Source: Dokdonella sp. (lineage in GTDB: Bacteria > Pseudomonadota > Gammaproteobacteria > Xanthomonadales > Rhodanobacteraceae). From it: a stretch of DNA of 64,000 nucleotides. The stretch covers positions 2,052,894-2,116,893 of the forward strand of contig NZ_JAHCAS010000001.1 in assembly GCF_019634775.1 (NCBI RefSeq), read 5' to 3'. Below are positions 52,578 to 60,148 of the stretch, piece by piece. The notes below the pieces were generated by a model. That model saw only the letters and a list, made by a program, of their open reading frames with translations. It was not told where the DNA came from and searched no databases. How positions within the stretch are numbered: position 1 is the stretch's first letter; every line of letters begins with the position of its first letter. A program made the translations under genes and the position numbers.

Positions 52578-53136
52578 GGCTCATCGCCCTGGCCAGTTCG
52601 GCCGCCGCGCGCTTGATCGCCATGCGCACGGCATCGCGGCTCATGCCGGTCTCGTCGGCGATCGCGCCGTAGTCGAGGCCGAACTCGATGCGCATGACGA
52701 GCAGTTCCTGGCTGCGTCGGGCGAGGCCGGCGAGCGCGGTCTCGTAGCGGCGCAGGCGTTCGCTGCCAAGCGTGGCCTCGAGCGGCGACGGCGCGTTCTC
52801 GTCGACGAGCTGCTCGCCGGGCTCGCCGGCGACGCCGTGCACGGACGAGCGGCGGATCTCGTTGCGCAGGACGTTCAGCAGCAGGTGGCGCAGGTAGCCG
52901 AGGAAGCAGCCACTACCTGCGTATTCGAACGTGTCGAGATGGCCGAGCGCACGCAGCAGGGTGACCTGCACGAGGTCGTCGGTGTCGGCCAGGTCGCGTG
53001 CGTGTGCCGGCAGGCGTCCATGCGCCCAGCGCCTGAGCATCGGCAGGTAGCGGGCGAGCAGGCGTTCGCGCGCCCGTGCATCGCCCGCGCGGATGCGATG
53101 CAGCAGTTCCTGCGTGGTATCGGCCACGGCGTCCAT
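52564..53136 (-). CDS. ECF-type RNA polymerase sigma factor
   Basis: This 190-residue sigma factor has region 2 (about 20-95: DARARERLLARYLPMLRRWAHG, DLADTDDLVQVTLLRALGHLDTFEY, LGYLRHLLLNVLRNEIRR). After a linker with EPGEQLVDENAPSPLE comes region 4 (about 128-182: LAGLARRSQELLVMRIEFGLDYGAIADETGMSRDAVRMAIKRA). Region 3 is absent, as in ECF factors. It has no anti-sigma factor gene beside it; instead the next gene is a Ser/Thr kinase. In Xanthomonas citri and Vibrio the ECF43 factors EcfK and EcfP are activated by phosphorylation from a neighbouring kinase. I infer a similar logic here, but I cannot assign the ECF group by eye. A TATAAG lies eight bases before the ATG. Confidence 0.88.
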   Translation of the reverse strand: MDAVADTTQELLHRIRAGDARARERLLARYLPMLRRWAHGRLPAHARDLADTDDLVQVTLLRALGHLDTFEYAGSGCFLGYLRHLLLNVLRNEIRRSSVHGVAGEPGEQLVDENAPSPLEATLGSERLRRYETALAGLARRSQELLVMRIEFGLDYGAIADETGMSRDAVRMAIKRAAAELARAMSHDAA

Positions 53137-53361
53137 GCGCGGCCTTATAGCACGCGTGTCGCGCGCGGACCCGAGCAGGCGTCCCGCTGCCAGGGGTTGC
53201 AGTTCGAGGCAGGTCGTCGTCATCGCCGCAGGGAAAACCCGCGGCGGCGGCGGAACGAACGCCTTGCAGGAAAAGGGTCCGAAGTCGCGTCCGCGCGCCT
53301 TGTTCGTTTCGCCACGGTCGCGGGTTTCCGCGGTGACAGGGGCTTGGCCGGAGGAAGATCC

Positions 53362-55146
53362 ATGCTGAAGATCCACGCGCTGCACATCGCACCCGACCCG
53401 TTCCCCGATCTGGCCAGGTGCGCCCGCCTGCTGCTCGCGCCGTGGCTGGTCTGCGGCGCGGTCGCGATGGCCGCGCCCGGCGACCTCGATCCCGCGTTCG
53501 GCACCGGCGGCTTCGTGCGCGACGCCATGGGCAGCAACGGCGGCGCGGTCGCGACGGCCGTCGCCATCGATGCCAGCGGTCGCATCGTGGTTTCCGGCAG
53601 CGTCGGCGAGAACGCGATCAATGGCGACTTCGGCGTGCTGCGCCTCGTCGCCAATGGCGACCTCGATGCCGGTTTCGGCGTCGGCGGTCGCGCGATTGCC
53701 GGTCGCGTGGCGGCGAGCGACGAGGAGGCCTACGGACTGGTCATCCAGGCCGATGGCCGCCTGGTCGTCGCCGGCACCAGCTTCCTGACCGCGCTCGGCA
53801 CGCGTTCGGTCGCGCTGCGCCTGAACGCGGATGGCGCGATCGACGGCAGCTTCGGCAACCAGGGCGACGGCTGGTTCCTCAACCCACGTGTTGGCGACGA
53901 TGTCGGCCTTGCGCTGGCGGCCGGCAGCGCTGGCTTCGCCATCGCCGGCTATGCCGGAGATGGGCTTGGCGGCATCGATGCCTCGGCGCTGCGCCTCGAC
54001 ACGCTCGGCATGCCGCTGCCGCTGTTCGGCGATGCCGGCTTCGTGATCGCCGCAAGCGACACCAGTTCGGCGCGCGCGGTCGCGTTGCAGGCCGACGGCA
54101 AGCTGCTCATCGCCGGCACGCTCGACGGCGACGAGGCGGCCGCCTTCGTCCAGCGCTTCGACGACGATGGCGGCGTCGATGCCGGTTTCGCCGGCGACGG
54201 GCGGGCCGAACTGGCGGCACCGTCGCGGCTCGTCGCGCTCGCCGTGCAGGGCGACGGCCGCATCGTCGCCGCCGGCCTTGCCGGCAACGACGCGATCGTC
54301 GTGCGCCTGCTCGCCGATGGCTCGCCCGATCCGTCGTTCGGCAGCGGCGGCACGGTCACCCTGGCAGCGACGAGCTTCGGCCTGACGAGCCTGCGTGCGC
54401 AGGCACTCGCCTTGCTTGCCGACGGCCGCATCGTCGTCGGCGGCCGCGCCTTCGATTTCAGCCAGGGCACGACGGGCTTCGCGGCGCGCCTGCTCGCCGG
54501 CGGCAGCCTCGATCCCGCCTTCGCCGGCAGCGGCCTGCGCGTCGTCGACGCGCCGACCGACATCGAGTTCCGTGCGGTCGCCCTGCAGGCCGATGGTGCC
54601 GTCGTGCTCGCCGGCATCGACTACGGCGCTTCCGCCACCGGCACCGATGACCAGTTCCTCGTCGTGCGCCTGCAGGGCGGTGGCGCGGCCGGCGGCCCGC
54701 TGACGTTCTCGGTGGGCGATGCGAGCGTGGTCGAAGGCGACGCCGGCACGACGCTGATGAACTTCATCGTCACGTTGTCGGCACCGTCGCCGGGCGGTGT
54801 CGGCGTCACTGCGCAGACCGACCTCGGCAGCGCCGCGCCGAACGTCGACTACACGCCGACCGGGGCCTTCCTGACCTTCGACCAAGGCGTTTCGACGGTG
54901 AACTTCCAGGTGCCGGTGATCGGCGACCTCGTCGACGAGCCCGACGAGACCTTCCTCGTGCGCCTCATCGATCCGGCCGGCGCGACGATCGCCGATGGCG
55001 TTGCCACCGGCACGATCATCAACGACGACACCAGCGGCACCGTCGAGGCACGTCCCTTGCCGGGTCCCGGCGCGCTTGCGCTCGGCCTGCTCGCGGCGCT
55101 GCTCGCCGCCGCGGGCATGCGCTCGCGCCATTCCCGGCGGCACTGA
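53362..55146 (+). CDS. Exported delta-60 repeat / Calx-beta protein with CTERM-like tail
   Basis: This 594-residue surface-type protein has a signal peptide (ARCARLLLAPWLVCGAVAMAA, cleaved near 37). Six or more delta-60-type repeats follow (about 38-430), each with an ADGRIVVAG-like strand and a D-x-x-FG-x-x-G unit (GDLDAGFGVGGR, GSPDPSFGSGGT). A Calx-beta domain follows (about 446-556: SVVEGDAGTTLMNFIVTLSAPSPG, DEPDETFLVRLIDPAGATIADG). It ends in a Pro-Gly motif, a hydrophobic helix and a basic end (RPLPGPGALALGLLAALLAA, then AGMRSRHSRRH). That is the layout of PEP-CTERM and IPTL-CTERM sorting signals, but the exact IPTL or PEP letters are missing. The ATG at 53362 has GGAGGA upstream. It is divergent from the sigma-kinase-CHAT operon. 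Confidence 0.8.
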   Translation: MLKIHALHIAPDPFPDLARCARLLLAPWLVCGAVAMAAPGDLDPAFGTGGFVRDAMGSNGGAVATAVAIDASGRIVVSGSVGENAINGDFGVLRLVANGDLDAGFGVGGRAIAGRVAASDEEAYGLVIQADGRLVVAGTSFLTALGTRSVALRLNADGAIDGSFGNQGDGWFLNPRVGDDVGLALAAGSAGFAIAGYAGDGLGGIDASALRLDTLGMPLPLFGDAGFVIAASDTSSARAVALQADGKLLIAGTLDGDEAAAFVQRFDDDGGVDAGFAGDGRAELAAPSRLVALAVQGDGRIVAAGLAGNDAIVVRLLADGSPDPSFGSGGTVTLAATSFGLTSLRAQALALLADGRIVVGGRAFDFSQGTTGFAARLLAGGSLDPAFAGSGLRVVDAPTDIEFRAVALQADGAVVLAGIDYGASATGTDDQFLVVRLQGGGAAGGPLTFSVGDASVVEGDAGTTLMNFIVTLSAPSPGGVGVTAQTDLGSAAPNVDYTPTGAFLTFDQGVSTVNFQVPVIGDLVDEPDETFLVRLIDPAGATIADGVATGTIINDDTSGTVEARPLPGPGALALGLLAALLAAAGMRSRHSRRH

Positions 55147-55208
55147 GCGGGTCGCCGTTCGCCCGCGCCCCGGCGCGGGTTTCCCCTGTCGACGATCCCG
55201 TTGGAGCC

Positions 55209-57560
55209 ATGGTCATGTCCCTTCGAACCGTTTCATTCAAGTCGTTGCGTGACGCCGTGCTTGCCGCCGCGATGGGCTTTTGCGCGCTTCCGCCGCGTCC
55301 GGCAGCCGCGCTCGACCTCTGCGTGCAGTCGCAGTCCGACCTGCTCTCGGGCCTGCAACGGGCCACGGTGCGGCAAGCCGACGGCACCGTGACCTTGCGC
55401 CTCGTCGCCCGGACCTACGTTTCGGGCGTGGCCATCGACGGCGTCCTCGCCAACCGCCTCGACCTGCTCGGCGGCTACGCACCCGGTTGCTCGACGCGAA
55501 CGGTCGATCCGGCCAACACGGTCATCGACGGCGCTTCGACGATGGAACTCGACTTCATCCACACGGGCCTGGGCGTGAAGGTCGAGGGCATCAGCTTCCG
55601 CAACGTCGGGCGGCTGCGGTTCGGACTGGCGGACACCTGCCTCGCCCGCGGCGAAGCCGTCCGCTTCCGCCGCAACATCGTGCAGGGCGCAGGCGGCGGC
55701 AGTTCCGGCCCGCTCGTCGTCGGCAACACCTGCGGACCCATCGTCTTCAGGAACAACATCGTGCGCGCCAGCCACGGCACGAAGCTGACGTCCGGGTCGG
55801 ACGTCGCCACGCAGGCATGGGTGAGCAGCAATACGTTCTCGGACTCGAACACCTCCGGACTCGAGGTGTTCCGCAAGCCGGACACGGCCGCGTTCGAAGT
55901 GCATCTCGACAACAACACCTTCCGGGACAACGCCGGGCACGACGTCGAGCGGATTCCGTCCAGCGGCGACGTGCTCGTGCATGCGCGCCACAACACCTGG
56001 AACTCGATCGACCCGCGGGTGACGGCGGCCCGTCAGTCCGGCACGGGCACGCCGGATCCGCAGCGCGATGCGAATCGGCCGGTAGGCATCGACACGTCAC
56101 GTTTCGATATCCCCGGCCCCGGGTTCGTCGTCACCAGCAGCAACGATGCGGGTCCCGGTTCGCTGCGCCAGGCGATCCTCAACGCGAACCAGTCTCCCGA
56201 CTTCAACACGATCAGCTTCGCGATTCCCGGCAACTTCGGCGCGATCCTCGTCGCGCAGGGGGCGTATCCCGACATCGTCACGCCGATGCGCATCGACGGC
56301 TTCACCCAGCCCGGCGCGCAGCCGAACGAGAACGAGTGGAGCAACAATGCGACCTGGAACATCCAGATCGCCGGCGGCGGCGCGGTCAGCCATGCCTTCC
56401 GCGTGCCGGCCAACGCGCCGGCGGGTACGCGGCTGGAGCTGCAGGGCCTCATCATCGGCGGCTTCAACTACGCGCTGCTTCTGCAGGGCGGCAGCGGCCA
56501 CATCGTGCGCGGCAACCATTTCGGCCGATTCAATGCCGGCGTACTCGGCGGCAGCGACAACGTCAATGCGATCTACGTGACCGGACCTGCCGCCGGCGTG
56601 AAGATCGGTGGCATCGATCCCGCCGACCGCAACTCGATCGCCGGTCATCCGAATCCGCCCCCGAATGTCGGCTACGGCATTTTCCTCGGCGGCACCGGCA
56701 ACGGCCACGTCGTCATCGGCAACCTGATCGGCACCTATCCGGACGGCAACACCGCGCGCGGCCACCGATTCGGCGTGGTCATGAACACCTCGCTCGGCGT
56801 GCTGCTTGAAAACCTGATCTCGGGCAATTCCACCGGCATCGCGTTGTACGGCAGCGAGAATCTGATCGTGTCGAACCGCATCGGCGTGAAGGCGCTGGCG
56901 ATCTGCCTGCCGCCCTGTACGCCGGACTACGCCCTGCCGAACACGCACGGCATCCTGGTCTACTCCGGCGCCACCGACAACGACATCCTGCGCAACCAGG
57001 TCGCCTACAACGACTACAGCGGATTGATCCTCTATCCGGGCTCGCGCAACAACGAAATGCTCGGCAACCGCGTCCACGGTAACGGCTTCTCCGACATGGA
57101 CCTGCGCGATCCGCAAGGCGTGAATCCGATCGACAACGATTCCCTCATCAACCCGTGCGACGACGCCAACTGCGGAAGGAACTTCCCGCAGCTCGACGCC
57201 GCACTCGGGACGCGCAACGCGGGGCGCGTGCGCGGTTCGCTGTCGACTTCCAACGGCAGCTACCGGGTGGAGTTCTTCGCCGGGCCGATCTGCGGTCCCC
57301 GCGGACAGGGTGGCGCCGCGCGCTATCTCGGTTTCCACGACGTCGCCGTCAGCGGCGGCACCGTGACCAGCAATGGCCACGCCATCTTCGATCTGCCGAT
57401 CGAGAGCGGTACTCCGCTGTATGGACAGACCATCACCGCGACCGCGACCGACGCGAGCGGCAACACGTCCGAGTATTCGACCTGCGTCGCCTACACCTGC
57501 GACGTGATCTTCCGCCATGGTCTCGAGGGCAATGCCGAAGTCTGCCCGTCGATCGACTGA
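55209..57560 (+). CDS. Exported beta-helix protein, tandem paralogue 1
   Basis: This 783-residue protein has a signal peptide (SLRDAVLAAAMGFCALPPRPAAA, cleaved near 36). Parallel beta-helix repeats fill the body: NRLDLLGGYAPGCSTRTVDPANTVIDG, FRNNIVRASHG, VRGNHFGRFNAG, ILRNQVAYNDYSGLILYPGSRNNEML. A stretch SSNDAGPGSLRQAILNAN marks the start of the second half, a pattern common in such proteins. The C terminus is CDVIFRHGLEGNAEVCPSID, carrying a variant of the FxxGF[DE] motif flanked by Cys. It is a close tandem copy of the gene at 57673, including its 5' leader. Relative to that gene it lacks about 30 residues (near 300) with VDIDGGPRLVGTAVDRGAYE. GGAG precedes the ATG. Confidence 0.82.
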   Translation: MVMSLRTVSFKSLRDAVLAAAMGFCALPPRPAAALDLCVQSQSDLLSGLQRATVRQADGTVTLRLVARTYVSGVAIDGVLANRLDLLGGYAPGCSTRTVDPANTVIDGASTMELDFIHTGLGVKVEGISFRNVGRLRFGLADTCLARGEAVRFRRNIVQGAGGGSSGPLVVGNTCGPIVFRNNIVRASHGTKLTSGSDVATQAWVSSNTFSDSNTSGLEVFRKPDTAAFEVHLDNNTFRDNAGHDVERIPSSGDVLVHARHNTWNSIDPRVTAARQSGTGTPDPQRDANRPVGIDTSRFDIPGPGFVVTSSNDAGPGSLRQAILNANQSPDFNTISFAIPGNFGAILVAQGAYPDIVTPMRIDGFTQPGAQPNENEWSNNATWNIQIAGGGAVSHAFRVPANAPAGTRLELQGLIIGGFNYALLLQGGSGHIVRGNHFGRFNAGVLGGSDNVNAIYVTGPAAGVKIGGIDPADRNSIAGHPNPPPNVGYGIFLGGTGNGHVVIGNLIGTYPDGNTARGHRFGVVMNTSLGVLLENLISGNSTGIALYGSENLIVSNRIGVKALAICLPPCTPDYALPNTHGILVYSGATDNDILRNQVAYNDYSGLILYPGSRNNEMLGNRVHGNGFSDMDLRDPQGVNPIDNDSLINPCDDANCGRNFPQLDAALGTRNAGRVRGSLSTSNGSYRVEFFAGPICGPRGQGGAARYLGFHDVAVSGGTVTSNGHAIFDLPIESGTPLYGQTITATATDASGNTSEYSTCVAYTCDVIFRHGLEGNAEVCPSID

Positions 57561-57570
57561 CGAGCGGATG

Positions 57571-57618
57571 CAGTCGAAGCCGTTGGCGAACAGCAGGCCG
57601 GGTTGCCATTCGCGGGCG
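57571..57618 (-). pseudogene. Vestigial 3' end of the choice-of-anchor-Q gene
   Basis: This short stretch on the minus strand encodes EWQPGLLFANGFD, nearly identical to the last residues of the gene at 60149-61693 (EWQPDLLFANGFD). Its stop has mutated to a Cys codon. It lies just after paralogue 1, exactly as the intact gene's end lies just after paralogue 2. It is therefore the trace of a tandem duplication that copied a beta-helix gene together with the end of its convergent neighbour. Confidence 0.75.
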
Positions 57619-57672
57619 TCGTTCGTCCGCGCGCCGGCGCGGGTTTCCACTGTCGAAGATCCCACCGGAGCC

Positions 57673-60138
57673 ATGGCCATGTCCCTTCGAACCGTTTGCT
57701 TCCAGTCGTTGCGCGCCATCGTACTTGCCGCAGCGACGGGCCTTTGCGTGCTTGCACCGCGTCCGGCGGCCGCGCTCGACCTGTGCGTGCAGTCGCTGTC
57801 CGACCTGCTCTCGGGCCTGCAGCAGGCGCAGGTGCCGCAAGCCGACGGCACGGTGACGCTGCGTCTCGTCGCCCAGACCTATGCCACCAGCGGCGACGTC
57901 AGCCGCATCCTCGTCAACCGCCTGAACCTGCTCGGTGGCTACGGCCCGGGCTGCTCGACGCGAACCGTCGATCCGGCCAACACGGTCATCGATGGCGCCG
58001 GCACGATGGCGCTGGAACTCGCCCACGCGGGGCTTGGCATGACGGTCGAGGGCATCAGCTTCCGCAACATGGACCTGCTGCAGTTCAGGTCGCCCGGCAG
58101 CTGTCTTGCCTACGGCGAAACGGTCAGCTTCCGACGCAACATCGTGCACAACGCGAGCGGCGGCTTCGGCACGTTCGACATCGGCAACAACTGCGGAACC
58201 ACCACCATCGAGAACAACCTCGTGCGCGCGCGCTATGGCCTGAGGCTGTCGTCCTCGCCCGAAGTGTCCCAGCTGGCCCGCGTGACCAACAACACGTTCT
58301 GGGGGTCGGAAGGCTCGGGGCTCGAACTTTTCCGCAACAGCGACAGCGCGACATTCGAGGTGCAGCTCAGCAACAACGTTTTCTGGAACAACGCCGGCAT
58401 CGACGTCGACCTGCGCATCGCCAGCGGCCCGGTGCTCGTGCAGGCACGCAACAACACCTGGAGCTCGATCAACCCGCTGCTGACGCTGGCTGTTTCGACA
58501 GGCACGAGCACGGCGAATCCGCAGCTCGACGCGAACCTGCGCCCGATCGTGCCGGTCTCGCCGTCGATCAACAGCGGCAACAACGCGCCACCCGGAGGCT
58601 TGCCCGGCGTCGACATCGACGGCGGCCCGCGTCTCGTCGGCACCGCCGTCGACCGCGGCGCCTACGAATCCGCGTACGACGACAGCGTCGAACTCGTCGT
58701 CACCAACAGCAACGATTCGGGGGCCGGCTCGCTGCGCCAGGCGATCACCAGCGCGAACCTGTCGACGGACTTCAACACGATCCGCTTCGCGATTCCCGGC
58801 AACTTCGGCGCGATCCTCATCCCGCAGTCGCCGTATCCCGACATCGTCACGCCGATGCGCATCGACGGCTTCACCCAGCCCGGCGCGCAGCCGAACGGGA
58901 ACGAGTGGAGCAACAATGCGACCTGGAACATCCAGATCGCCGGCAGCGGCGGCACGGTCAGCCATGCCTTCCGCGTACCGTCGAACGCACCGGCGGGGGC
59001 CCGGCTCGAGTTGCGTGGTTTCATCATCGGTGGCTTCAACAACGCGGTGCTGCTGCAGTCCGGCAGCGGCCATGTCGTGCGCGGCAACCATTTCGGCCGT
59101 TTCAGTGCCGGCGTGCTCGGTGGCAGCGACAACCTCAACGCGATCTACGTGAACGGACCTGCCGCCGGCGTGAAGATCGGCGGCATCGATCCCGCCGACC
59201 GCAACTCGATCGCCGGCCATCCGGACCCGACCCCGGGCAACGGCTACGGCATCTACCTCGGCGGCACGGGCGACGGCCACGTCGTCATCGGCAACCTGAT
59301 CGGCACCTACCCGGACGGCAACAGCGCGCGCGGCCACCAGGTTGGCCTGCGCGTGGCCACCTCGCTCGGCGTGGTGCTCAACAACCTGATCTCCGGAAAT
59401 GTCACCGCCATGCAACTGGCCGGCAGCGAGAACCTGATCGTGTCGAACCGCATCGGTGTGAAGGCTCTGGCGATCTGCCTGCCGCCGTGCACGCCGAACT
59501 ACGCCCTGCCCAACACGCACGGCGTCCTGGTCTACTCCGGCGCCACCGACAACGACATCCTGCGCAACCAGGTCGCCTACAACGACTACAGCGGATTGAT
59601 CCTCTATCCGGGCTCGCGCAACAACGAACTGCTCGGCAACCGCGTCTACGCGAACCAGACCTTCGACATGGACCTGCGCGAGCCGGCCGGCGTGAATCCG
59701 ATCGACAACGACGCCCTCGTCGGCTTGTGCGAAGAGGCCAACTGCGGCAGGAATTTCCCGCAGCTCGACGCCGCATTCGGCACGCGCAACGCGGGCCGCG
59801 TGCGCGGTTCGCTGTCGACCTCCAATGGCAACTACCGCGTGGAGTTCTTCGCCGGCCCGACCTGCGGCCCGGGCGGACAGGGTGGCGCCGTGCGCTATCT
59901 CGGCTTCCACGACGTCGTCGTCAGTGGCGGCACCGCACTGCCGCCACGGAATGGCCAGGCCATCTTCGACCTGCCGATCGAGAGCGCGACCCCGCTGTAC
60001 GGCCAGATCATCACCGCAACCGCGACCGGCGCGAGCGGCAACACGTCCGAGTATTCGACCTGCGTCGCCTATGCCTGCGACATCATCTTCCGCCATGGTT
60101 TCGAGGGCAACGCGGAAACCTGTCCGCCGCTCGAATGA
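57673..60138 (+). CDS. Exported beta-helix protein, tandem paralogue 2
   Basis: This 821-residue protein is closely related along its whole length to the one at 55209. It has the same signal-peptide type (SLRAIVLAAATGLCVLAPRPAAA) and the same repeats (NRLNLLGGYGPGCSTRTVDPANTVIDG, VRGNHFGRFSAGVLGGSDN). The N-terminal helix half ends in GLPGVDIDGGPRLVGTAVDR followed by GAYE, a choice-of-anchor-Q-like end. A second half starts SNDSGAGSLRQAITSAN. The C terminus is CDIIFRHGFEGNAETCPPLE. The ATG at 57673 is the counterpart of the ATG of paralogue 1, with a CCGGAG ribosome-binding site. Long stretches between about 59170 and 59640 are nearly identical to 56590-57060, suggesting recent duplication or gene conversion. 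Confidence 0.82.
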   Translation: MAMSLRTVCFQSLRAIVLAAATGLCVLAPRPAAALDLCVQSLSDLLSGLQQAQVPQADGTVTLRLVAQTYATSGDVSRILVNRLNLLGGYGPGCSTRTVDPANTVIDGAGTMALELAHAGLGMTVEGISFRNMDLLQFRSPGSCLAYGETVSFRRNIVHNASGGFGTFDIGNNCGTTTIENNLVRARYGLRLSSSPEVSQLARVTNNTFWGSEGSGLELFRNSDSATFEVQLSNNVFWNNAGIDVDLRIASGPVLVQARNNTWSSINPLLTLAVSTGTSTANPQLDANLRPIVPVSPSINSGNNAPPGGLPGVDIDGGPRLVGTAVDRGAYESAYDDSVELVVTNSNDSGAGSLRQAITSANLSTDFNTIRFAIPGNFGAILIPQSPYPDIVTPMRIDGFTQPGAQPNGNEWSNNATWNIQIAGSGGTVSHAFRVPSNAPAGARLELRGFIIGGFNNAVLLQSGSGHVVRGNHFGRFSAGVLGGSDNLNAIYVNGPAAGVKIGGIDPADRNSIAGHPDPTPGNGYGIYLGGTGDGHVVIGNLIGTYPDGNSARGHQVGLRVATSLGVVLNNLISGNVTAMQLAGSENLIVSNRIGVKALAICLPPCTPNYALPNTHGVLVYSGATDNDILRNQVAYNDYSGLILYPGSRNNELLGNRVYANQTFDMDLREPAGVNPIDNDALVGLCEEANCGRNFPQLDAAFGTRNAGRVRGSLSTSNGNYRVEFFAGPTCGPGGQGGAVRYLGFHDVVVSGGTALPPRNGQAIFDLPIESATPLYGQIITATATGASGNTSEYSTCVAYACDIIFRHGFEGNAETCPPLE

Positions 60139-60148
60139 AGGAAGGGGA

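Noticed and set aside
48244..53136. TPR-CHAT protein as part of a type III-E CRISPR (craspase) system
   Set aside because: No cas gene or CRISPR array is present. The CHAT protein has a lipoprotein signal and lies with a sigma factor and kinase.
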